Assembly: GCA_023439545.1 (NCBI GenBank)
Contig: JAEXNT010000014.1
Span: 1 to 14,846, forward strand
DNA from: Bacillota bacterium
GTDB taxonomy: Bacteria > Bacillota > Clostridia > Acetivibrionales > DTU013
Reading direction: 5' to 3'
Length of the DNA stretch: 14,846 nt
Positions 6,499 through 13,085 of the stretch are shown here, piece by piece; the stretch's first letter is position 1, and each line of letters opens with the position of its first letter. A program made the position numbers and the translations under genes. The notes beneath the pieces were generated by a model, which made no database searches, was not told the DNA's origin, and saw nothing but the letters and a program-made list of their open reading frames with translations.

Positions 6499-7677
6499 CT
6501 ATTTATAAGCATTTTTCATTATCTCGACCGTTTCTTCGAGGGACAGCTTGTAACGATCCATATTGAAGAGTCCGCCCATAGTGCTGCGGGAGTTTTCGGC
6601 CAGCGCCGGGATTTCTTCCCGCTTGATGCCGTAGTCCGACATCTTTATATCATGGACGCCGCACGCTTTCTGCAGGTCCGTCAGAGCCTTTACGAAGGCC
6701 TGGGCGCGCTTGCTTTCGGGCAGCGAGTCCGTATCTACGCTCATGGCTCTGGCCATATCGGCAAGCCTTTCGGGTACTTTTGAGGCAAAAAACGTGTAGT
6801 AGGATTCAGAGAGCATTATAAGCCCTGCGCCGTGCGGAAGGTCATGATGGAAAGCGCTCATTGCATGCTCCATGGAATGCTCGGAGGTACAGCTCGATGT
6901 GGACTCGACCATACCTGCAAGAGTATTTGCGAGCGCGACCTGTGTACGGGCCTCCAGATTGGAACCGTCTTTAACACAGACAGGTAGGTATTTTGCTATA
7001 AGCTCCATACTCTTCAGGGCAAGTATGTCGCTGATTGGAGTGGCGATATTTGCGATATATCCTTCAGTGGAATGAAACAGCGCGTCGAAGCCCTGGTAAG
7101 CCGTCAGCTTCTCAGGCACGGTCAGCATCAGTTCGGGATCTACGACGGACAATACCGGGAAAGTAAACTGGTTGCCGAACCCGATCTTTTCATTGGTGTC
7201 TTCCTTCGTGATGACAGTCCAGGGATCGGCCTCGGTACCTGTGCCGGCAGTTGTAGTTATAGCCACTATCGGAAGAGGCTTTGCGAGCATGGGCAGACCC
7301 TTGCCCGTACCGCCGCCCACGTAATCCCAGTAATCGCCGGGGTTGGCGGCCATGAAGGCGATACTTTTTGCAGAGTCGATGCTGCTTCCGCCCCCAAGCC
7401 CGATAACGAAGTCGCAGCCCTCGTTCTTTGCCAGCTGTGCGCCTTCCGTTACATGTGATTTGACCGGGTTCGGAAGTATTTTATCAAATAGGACGAACCC
7501 TATGTTCCTTGATTCCAGGATATTTGTCAAACGGTCAAGCGTGCCGGTCTTACTCACGGACTTGCCGGAAGAGATTACGATAAGCGCTTTCCTGCCGGGC
7601 AGGGGCTCATTTGCGAGGTCGTTCAGCTTCCCCGGCCCGAATAATACCTTTGCAGGCATGTAGTAATCGAATTTCAT
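6499..7677 (-). CDS. Iron-containing (group III) alcohol dehydrogenase
   Basis: A 392-residue cytoplasmic NAD(P)-dependent dehydrogenase that interconverts alcohols and aldehydes or ketones, typically in fermentation; the substrate cannot be read. The start is the ATG at 7677, with AGAAGGTG 6 nt upstream; the GTG at 7686 is part of that Shine-Dalgarno sequence. The N-terminal nucleotide-binding half has YYMPAKVLFGPG, the phosphate-binding GLGGGSSIDSAKSIA (about 93-107) and TTTAGTGTEAD. The C-terminal metal half supplies the usual Asp/His set: D198 and H202 in GFDALFHSTEGY, H271 in SMEHAMSAF and H282 in HHDLPHGAGL. All four ligands are present and the length is normal. The shorter spacing between the last two histidines is typical of one subgroup. 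The gene is a single unit with its own promoter and terminator, divergent from the GDPD-like gene. Confidence 0.94.
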   Translation of the reverse strand: MKFDYYMPAKVLFGPGKLNDLANEPLPGRKALIVISSGKSVSKTGTLDRLTNILESRNIGFVLFDKILPNPVKSHVTEGAQLAKNEGCDFVIGLGGGSSIDSAKSIAFMAANPGDYWDYVGGGTGKGLPMLAKPLPIVAITTTAGTGTEADPWTVITKEDTNEKIGFGNQFTFPVLSVVDPELMLTVPEKLTAYQGFDALFHSTEGYIANIATPISDILALKSMELIAKYLPVCVKDGSNLEARTQVALANTLAGMVESTSSCTSEHSMEHAMSAFHHDLPHGAGLIMLSESYYTFFASKVPERLADMARAMSVDTDSLPESKRAQAFVKALTDLQKACGVHDIKMSDYGIKREEIPALAENSRSTMGGLFNMDRYKLSLEETVEIMKNAYK

Positions 7678-7720
7678 AATATTCACCTTCTGTTAACTGT
7701 ATTTTTCCAATTTTAAATAT

Positions 7721-7729
7721 ATTATAGCA
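7721..7729 (-). promoter_or_regulatory. Extended -10 promoter of the alcohol dehydrogenase gene
   Basis: On the minus strand the string TGCTATAAT (7729-7721) is a perfect extended -10 box (TGn plus TATAAT). The -35 position is only AT-rich, which extended -10 promoters tolerate. Initiation near 7714 gives a leader of about 37 nt. Confidence 0.55.
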
Positions 7730-7768
7730 TTATAAGCAATTTTTATATAACGGGTAAAAAATAAAATG

Positions 7769-7777
7769 TGTTAAAAT
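7769..7777 (+). promoter_or_regulatory. Extended -10 promoter of the GDPD-like gene
   Basis: TGTTAAAAT (7769-7777) is an extended -10 box (TGn plus TAAAAT, 5/6). No convincing -35 box lies 17 nt upstream. Initiation near 7784 would leave about 43 nt to the ATG at 7827. It is divergent from the alcohol dehydrogenase promoter, about 40 bp away. Confidence 0.42.
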
Positions 7778-7826
7778 AAGTACGTAGTAACGGTCGTTTT
7801 TGCAAAAAAAATGTGCGGAGGTCTTC

Positions 7827-8684
7827 ATGAAAAAGAATCATAGATCTTTGATCCTTCTCATGACCAAAATCATAGCTGCCGTACTGATTGCAGTTTTCAC
7901 ATCAGGTATGGGATTCAGCTATGCCGAAAACGTGAATGTGCAGACTTCGGTAGACAGCCGGCCTGCGGAGACCGGCACACTGATTGCTCCAAGGTTGATA
8001 GCGCATGCGGGAGGGGAGATTTTCGGAATACGTCTGACAAACTCGCTTCAAGCTTTTTATAATTCCTATGACAGGGGTTTCCGTTTTTTTGAAGCTGATA
8101 TAAGCAAAACTTCGGACGGGGTGCCTGTCCTGGTCCATGACTGGGGAAATACCAACTGGCTGAGGGATATAAAGTATTCGACCAAGGCTGCCACTTATGA
8201 AGAGTATATTTCCACAAAAACGATACTCGGTTTGAAGCTGATGGATATCAGTTTGCTCCTGAACTGGCTTTCAAAGCATCCTGACGCGTATGTCATAACT
8301 GATATCAAGGACGATAACATAGGTGTTCTCAGCACCATCAGAGATCTTTATCCAAAAATCCCAGGTCAGATAATACCGCAGATCTACTCCTTCGAAGAAT
8401 ATGACGCCGTAAAGGCGCTGGGTTATGAACATATCATACTGACTCTTTATAAACTCGATGTTCCCGCGGACAAGGTTATAGACTTCTGTAACAACCATGA
8501 GCTGTTCGCCTTGACAATGTCCGAGGATCGGGCGACACCAGATTATGTAAAGCAGTTCGAAGATATCAGAATACCTATATACGTTCACGCCGTCAATGAT
8601 TTCGACGTTTATCAAAAATTGAGGGACAGCGGTATTTACGGTGTTTATACCGATTACTTCCAGCCTTCGGAATGGGTCGAGTAA
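7827..8684 (+). CDS. Secreted GDPD/PI-PLC-like phosphodiesterase
   Basis: A 285-residue exported protein of the glycerophosphodiester phosphodiesterase / PI-PLC TIM-barrel superfamily. The start is the ATG at 7827 with GGAGG 5 nt upstream; the longer frame from TTG 7800 has no ribosome binding site. Residues 1-33 are a basic N-terminus and hydrophobic signal sequence ending near FSYAEN. The catalytic layout is present: IAHAGG (H60), FFEADISKTSDG (E89, D91) and LVHDWGN (H104, D105), then TDIKDDN (D159, K161). The usual PEN motif is replaced by LTNS, and the EIK motif by DIK, so metal binding may differ from GlpQ-type enzymes. The expected role is cleavage of a surface or medium phosphodiester (glycerophosphodiester, phosphoinositide or teichoic-acid-like). 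The family call is firm, the substrate unknown. Confidence 0.83.
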   Translation: MKKNHRSLILLMTKIIAAVLIAVFTSGMGFSYAENVNVQTSVDSRPAETGTLIAPRLIAHAGGEIFGIRLTNSLQAFYNSYDRGFRFFEADISKTSDGVPVLVHDWGNTNWLRDIKYSTKAATYEEYISTKTILGLKLMDISLLLNWLSKHPDAYVITDIKDDNIGVLSTIRDLYPKIPGQIIPQIYSFEEYDAVKALGYEHIILTLYKLDVPADKVIDFCNNHELFALTMSEDRATPDYVKQFEDIRIPIYVHAVNDFDVYQKLRDSGIYGVYTDYFQPSEWVE

Positions 8685-8756
8685 TACTGTTGAATGAACT
8701 TGCTATTTATTTCAGGAACTGGCATTATCTTTCTAAAAGAAAGTAGATGATTCAAG

Positions 8757-9272
8757 TTGGATGAGTTCAGAAAATCCTATGATTATTTTGAAGAACAAGG
8801 TATCGGCGGTTTACTGCTGGTACTGTTTTTCATGCTGATTGCAGCCGAGCCGCTTGCAGGCATTATGGGCATATACTTCGGTTTCTATTCCATGTCTTCG
8901 TACGGTTTCTGGGGAACGGTTTTTCAGGCTGCCGCGATAATATATACGGTTCTGTCGGTTTTATCCGGTATCGTTCTTAAGAAGATGTTCAACCTGGCGA
9001 TTCCCATGCTCAAAGTGTTCCTTGTATTCAGGGTGTTGTTCCTGGCGCCTTATGTCTATACCAACATGGTGATGCAGATAGCGGAGATCCCGTATGAAAA
9101 AACATATGTAATGTACCAGGAGATGCATACTTCCATAGTGTCTGCGTTTGTTTTCAGCATGGCTTATGTTATAGTTTTCAGCGTCCTGTGGTATATTTAC
9201 CTCCTCAGGTCCAGGAGGGTAAAGGAGACTTTTCCCCGTAAGGCTCCAGAGAGCAGTGTAAACGCCCAGTAA
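8757..9272 (+). CDS. Four-helix membrane protein, DUF2569-like
   Basis: A 171-residue integral membrane protein with four predicted helices, at about 17-42, 52-74, 78-100 and 126-150, and a short basic C-terminal tail (RSRRVKETFPRK). The GIGG motif at residues 15-18, just before helix 1, and the four-helix length are what DUF2569 proteins show; I hold this family call as probable only. The start is uncertain: the frame opens with TTG at 8757, no ATG occurs before helix 1, and the upstream Shine-Dalgarno match is poor. It follows the GDPD-like gene by 72 nt in the same direction with no terminator between, so the two may be co-transcribed. No catalytic residues are evident. Confidence 0.75.
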   Translation: MDEFRKSYDYFEEQGIGGLLLVLFFMLIAAEPLAGIMGIYFGFYSMSSYGFWGTVFQAAAIIYTVLSVLSGIVLKKMFNLAIPMLKVFLVFRVLFLAPYVYTNMVMQIAEIPYEKTYVMYQEMHTSIVSAFVFSMAYVIVFSVLWYIYLLRSRRVKETFPRKAPESSVNAQ

Positions 9273-9279
9273 GGACTTA

Positions 9280-9438
9280 GGGCTTGTCTAACAATAACTG
9301 TACCAAGCATTCCGGCTGATTTTTCGTCCTGCTTCGTTGTCGTCGGCTTAGATACAAAGAGTATCTGCGCCTCCATCCGCCTTGCAGGACGAAAAATCAT
9401 CACGGCATCAGATGGTACATTTATTGCCAGACAAGCCC
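9280..9438. mobile_element. MITE-like 159-bp inverted-repeat element
   Basis: A left arm of 53 bp (9280-9332) and a right arm of 55 bp (9384-9438) are imperfect inverted copies. Both begin with the same terminal 10-mer GGGCTTGTCT and end with the same inner block GATTTTTCGTCCTGC. The centre carries a further perfect hairpin AGATAC-aaaga-GTATCT (9350-9366). The trinucleotide TTA flanks both ends (9277-9279 and 9439-9441), a possible target-site duplication. There is no transposase or coding capacity. It inserted 7 bp after the stop of the DUF2569-like gene. It would fold into one long hairpin in RNA and may act as a transcription barrier. It could also be a long intergenic palindromic repeat rather than a transposon derivative. 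Confidence 0.72.
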
Positions 9439-9469
9439 TTAATACCGGCTGGAAACCTGTCGCCGTATG

Positions 9470-9513
9470 AATACTCCCCGAGTATTTTGGAATAATATTG
9501 GTGAATTATTCCA
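9470..9513 (+). promoter_or_regulatory. Tandem hairpins / inverted repeats before the WsfD-like gene
   Basis: AATACTC-ccc-GAGTATT (9470-9486) is an exact 7-bp stem with a 3-nt loop. One nucleotide later TGGAATAAT (9488-9496) and ATTATTCCA (9505-9513) are exact 9-bp inverted copies with an 8-nt spacer. The second left arm also reads as an extended -10 box (TG-g-AATAAT). The Shine-Dalgarno AGGGAG lies just beyond, unpaired. They could be DNA operators or a leader RNA structure. Confidence 0.5.
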
Positions 9514-9529
9514 CAAAAGGGAGTACCGT

Positions 9530-10993
9530 ATGATGGATGATAAAAAGCAATTCAAAACGGAATATGCAGCAGCAGGGATCGTACTGGGCATCCTATGCTG
9601 CATTTTATTTTTCAGGCCGATAACAGGAGTCGCTGACAATGGCGACTTCGCGCGCATAATGAACTCGACCGGACTTCAGTATATTACGGCTTCCGCGCCG
9701 GACCGATATTTCGGCTTTGTGAACAGGCTTTACAAAACGGGCTTCATAATTCCGTTCGGAGGAGGATATTTTTCAACGGAGCTGCCTCTGGTGCTGCTGG
9801 CTATTCTCGCAAGCAGGATGTTCCCAAATGCTGGACTTTTTGATATACGCTTTCTGGGGGCCATATATACGCTGGTTTTTTGCGCAGCGGTGTTCATGGT
9901 AGTCAGGTGCTTCCGGAAGCGGTCCGGATTATCCGGCGCTGCTGCTGCTGCGGCATTGATATTGGTGTTTTGCGATACCGGCTATATTTCATATTTCAAT
10001 TCGCTATATGGAGAGCCCGTATCATCGGTTTTCCTGCTAATGCTGGCAGCGTCCGGCCTGCTTTTGGCCTCGCAGGAGAAACCTGCGATTTGGACGCTGC
10101 TGCTTATCGGGATGAGCGCCGCCATGTTTGCCGGCGCAAAGCTGCAAAATTCTCCGGCGGGCATACTCGCTGCACTGCTGCTCCTTAGAACCATCCGACT
10201 GAGGAAGGACGCACTGTGGAAAAGGACGTCCATACTGCTTGCATTAGCTGTAGCCGCGGTTTCCGCCCTATGCTACGTGAGCGTTTCGGAAGATATAAAA
10301 ATCTGCAACAAGTACCAGACCGTATTTTACGGTATCCTCAGGGGCTCGCCCGACCCGGAGAGGGATCTTGGGGAACTTGGGCTCGATCCGTCTCTGGCGT
10401 CGCTTGCGGGAACAAATTATTTCATGGAGGAATACCCGATCGATATCAGAACGCCTGAATTCAAGCAAATGATATCCTCAAAGGTAAATCACATCAAAAT
10501 ACTATCGTTCTACTTAAATCACCCGGCACGTCTGCTCCGGAAGCTTGAATACGCGGCAGACAACGGCTTCAAGCTGAACCAGGGCGTGGGCAATTTCGAA
10601 AAATACCCGGGAATAGAGTACAAGCAGGTAACAAAAGCGTTCAACTTCTGGGGGAGCTTCAAACAAAACGTTCTTCCGCACTCTCTTCTATTCCTTGCGG
10701 TTATCTATCTGATGGCGGCTCTTGTCATTATTTACGAATATGTAAGGATTCGGGGGGCATCCGGGCGTTTTATAGCCGAAACAGCAGGTTTCATCCTGCT
10801 TACGGGCATGATGCAGTTCGTCCTTCCTATCCTTGGTGACGGCGACGCCGACCTGAGCAAGCACCTGTACCTTTTCAACGCAAGCTTCGACCTCCTGACC
10901 GCAGCCGGTCTGACCTATATTTCCGTAAAGCTCGCAGCGGCAGTGAGGTATGTCAGGGAAAGGAGACTGACGGCAAAACTCAGAATGGAATAA
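9530..10993 (+). CDS. WsfD-like multi-pass membrane glycosyltransferase
   Basis: A 487-residue polytopic membrane protein. The start is the ATG at 9530, with AGGGAG 6 nt upstream; a further in-frame ATG at 9467 has a poor ribosome binding site and would run through the two leader hairpins. Helix 1 (about 13-32) is followed by ADNGDFARIM (N37, D39), then about eight more helices to residue 250, a large extracytoplasmic region (about 250-375), and helices at about 378-400 and 410-480. Conserved-looking blocks are CDTGYISYFNSLYGEP (about 148-163) and LGDGDADLSKHLYLFN (about 434-449). The overall pattern matches the family named after WsfD of S-layer glycan biosynthesis, a GT-C-type hexosyltransferase using a lipid-linked donor. 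No other glycan genes are adjacent, so its acceptor cannot be deduced. The family call is from memory of the pattern. Confidence 0.72.
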   Translation: MMDDKKQFKTEYAAAGIVLGILCCILFFRPITGVADNGDFARIMNSTGLQYITASAPDRYFGFVNRLYKTGFIIPFGGGYFSTELPLVLLAILASRMFPNAGLFDIRFLGAIYTLVFCAAVFMVVRCFRKRSGLSGAAAAAALILVFCDTGYISYFNSLYGEPVSSVFLLMLAASGLLLASQEKPAIWTLLLIGMSAAMFAGAKLQNSPAGILAALLLLRTIRLRKDALWKRTSILLALAVAAVSALCYVSVSEDIKICNKYQTVFYGILRGSPDPERDLGELGLDPSLASLAGTNYFMEEYPIDIRTPEFKQMISSKVNHIKILSFYLNHPARLLRKLEYAADNGFKLNQGVGNFEKYPGIEYKQVTKAFNFWGSFKQNVLPHSLLFLAVIYLMAALVIIYEYVRIRGASGRFIAETAGFILLTGMMQFVLPILGDGDADLSKHLYLFNASFDLLTAAGLTYISVKLAAAVRYVRERRLTAKLRME

Positions 10994-11000
10994 GAAGTTC

Positions 11001-11051
11001 TAATCAATTATTTGTAATTTATCCATAAATACTATATAATACCATTGATTA
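11001..11051. repeat. 8-bp inverted repeat flanking the DUF5050 promoter
   Basis: TAATCAAT (11001-11008) and ATTGATTA (11044-11051) are exact inverted copies 43 bp apart, about four helical turns. They bracket the -35 and -10 boxes, and the right arm lies over the predicted start point. The AT-rich setting makes chance occurrence possible. Confidence 0.3.
11012..11040 (+). promoter_or_regulatory. Sigma-A-like promoter of the DUF5050-TPR operon
   Basis: TTGTAA (11012-11017), a 17-nt spacer and a perfect TATAAT (11035-11040) lie 19 nt after the stop of the WsfD-like gene and 30 nt before the DUF5050 start. It is the best promoter match in the window and separates the operon from the gene before it. 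Confidence 0.7.
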
Positions 11052-11069
11052 TGAATTTATGGAGGGATC

Positions 11070-13085
11070 ATGAAAAAGATATCGATATTGTTATCTGTAA
11101 TAATGCTATTCTCAATATTTTCATCAGTTTCGTACGGAAAAAATGATATCGGCGGGAACAGTCCCGGTAATATCGTGAACGGGGGTGAATTCGCCGAATA
11201 TAAAGGTTGGACCTATTACAGCTATGGTGAGAACGGTTTTTATAAAGTTAAAAACAACGGGAGCGAGTTAACTAAAATATGTGAAAAAAATGCCAGTAAT
11301 ATAAACATTGTTAACGATACGATATATTGCTACCTCTATGACAATTCATCGAAATCAGGTGCGAAGTCCGAATCTGGTATATACATGATGAGGATCGACG
11401 GAAGCATGAAAAAGAAGTTGAATTCAGATGAGCCTGATTGTATGAATGCGATCGGGGATTGGATCTACTACAGTAACCTCAGCGATAGCCACAAGCCATA
11501 CAAGATGAAGCTGGATGGAACCGGGAGAGTCAGAATCAGTCAATATTCTATCGGTGAAATAAATGTTTCCGACGGGTGGATATATTTCGAAAACCATAAT
11601 AAAAATGCTTCGCTTTACAAAATGAAGACTGATGGCAGCTATATGACTCAAGTAAGCAAACTCAACGCATACAGGATGCGAATAAATCTATCGGAGGGCT
11701 GGCTCTACTTCGTGGCAGATTATCCAAACACCGGCCTTTACAAGATACGATCCGACGGAACTATGTGCCGCAAGCTTGACAGCTCTCAAGCATCATACGT
11801 TAATGTTGCAGGCGACTATATATTTTACTCGGTTTTCAGGGATGGTATCTATAGAATGAAGACTGATGGAACAGGTAAACAAAGGATTACCGACGAGGAT
11901 GCCAGCTCTGTATTCCTGGTAAACGGCTATATTTATTACTCCACTTATGACGGTAAGGGCAGCAAATATTACAGGATCAAGACTACAGGGGGTAAAGCCG
12001 AAAAGCTCTATGGCGGGAGTAACTTAACGGAAAACAATGACATGCTATACGTAATAAACGGCGTCGATACCCGGTTTAAAAGCAGTTCCGTCGATGTGAA
12101 CGACGTGAATATGCTGCCTGCCGCCGAATTATTGCCCAAGTTCGGAATACCGTGTGATAGCGCCCATATTGCGATAAATCAAAACAACCTCCGTATCACC
12201 GGTAACTCTATTGAAATAAGCATGGACATAGGTTCAAAAAACGCGATTGTAAATGGGTATAATATGGCGCTTGAGGAAGCCCCGGTGCTTTCCGGCGGAG
12301 TGTTTTACATACCTGTAGTGTCGACTGCGAAAGCTCTTGGCAAATACGGCTGTTACGATAAGGATACGAGCGCGATACTAATCAGCGATAGAGAACAGTA
12401 TAACAAGATAAAAGATCTGCTCTGCAAAACGGATAATGCAATGAAAAACCTGAATAAATACCGGATACAAATAGAAACAAGCACGAAGACGATCGATGAT
12501 AAAACAAAAAAACTAATTCAAGGCAGCGGCTCCTTCCGATATGAGATAGATAACCTGGGTAAAAAGTATAAAGGCGATGAAGAAATTTCACTAGGCGGCA
12601 CGATGCAATTGAACAGACTCTATATGAACGAGAAATCCGTATTTATTTTTAATTCGGCAGAGAACAAATGGGTAGAAAATAAAATCACGGGAGATTTCAG
12701 TGTTCTTCAAAAGTTGATAGGCAGAATATATGAATTGAGCGGGGACTCTGTCTGCGCAGGCTTAACGGTCCAGGAAGGGCCGGATTCCACATATGTAATG
12801 TCAGGAGATATCATGCTGAGTGGTATTCTTGGAGGAGCAGACAGTACATTATTATCTCCGCTATCAGCTTCCGATTACATAACGAATTGTCACACGGAAA
12901 TCATAGTAAATAAAGACTCCGGTCTTACTGAAAAAATAACAGTGTCCGTCGAGTATGATTTGGGAGGCGTAAAAACTACTTCGGTATATGAAATCGTATA
13001 TGACAGCAATGATAACTTCGAGGTCCAGGCGCCAGAGGGAATAAAGAATTTTTCTATGAGCACTTATGAGGAGGCCGCGGCATGA
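11070..13085 (+). CDS. Secreted DUF5050 propeller / copper-amine-oxidase-like / C-terminal lipoprotein-fold protein
   Basis: A 671-residue exported protein, start ATG 11070 with GGAGGG 3 nt upstream. Residues 1-23 are a signal peptide (MKKISILLSVIMLFSIFSSVSYG); there is no lipobox Cys. About 36-325 hold seven repeats of some 40 residues with the DUF5050 signature (GWIYF, then LYKMKTDGS, then a short polar loop), consistent with a seven-bladed beta-propeller. About 328-438 read as a copper-amine-oxidase N-terminal-like domain (NMLPAAELLPKFGIP, GVFYIPVVSTAKALG), a non-enzymatic wall-protein module in Bacillota. About 440-671 resemble DUF6612 / LppX-like lipoproteins (NLNKYRIQIETSTKT, then ENKWVENKI). 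No catalytic site is visible; a binding or scaffold role outside the cell is inferred. Its TGA overlaps the start of the TPR gene. It is visibly more AT-rich than the alcohol dehydrogenase and glycosyltransferase genes. Confidence 0.85.
   Translation: MKKISILLSVIMLFSIFSSVSYGKNDIGGNSPGNIVNGGEFAEYKGWTYYSYGENGFYKVKNNGSELTKICEKNASNINIVNDTIYCYLYDNSSKSGAKSESGIYMMRIDGSMKKKLNSDEPDCMNAIGDWIYYSNLSDSHKPYKMKLDGTGRVRISQYSIGEINVSDGWIYFENHNKNASLYKMKTDGSYMTQVSKLNAYRMRINLSEGWLYFVADYPNTGLYKIRSDGTMCRKLDSSQASYVNVAGDYIFYSVFRDGIYRMKTDGTGKQRITDEDASSVFLVNGYIYYSTYDGKGSKYYRIKTTGGKAEKLYGGSNLTENNDMLYVINGVDTRFKSSSVDVNDVNMLPAAELLPKFGIPCDSAHIAINQNNLRITGNSIEISMDIGSKNAIVNGYNMALEEAPVLSGGVFYIPVVSTAKALGKYGCYDKDTSAILISDREQYNKIKDLLCKTDNAMKNLNKYRIQIETSTKTIDDKTKKLIQGSGSFRYEIDNLGKKYKGDEEISLGGTMQLNRLYMNEKSVFIFNSAENKWVENKITGDFSVLQKLIGRIYELSGDSVCAGLTVQEGPDSTYVMSGDIMLSGILGGADSTLLSPLSASDYITNCHTEIIVNKDSGLTEKITVSVEYDLGGVKTTSVYEIVYDSNDNFEVQAPEGIKNFSMSTYEEAAA

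Noticed and set aside
8729..8748. Small hairpin CTTTCT-AAA-AGAAAG between the GDPD-like and DUF2569-like genes
   Set aside because: A 6-bp AT-rich stem without a T-tract. It is not a convincing terminator or regulatory element.
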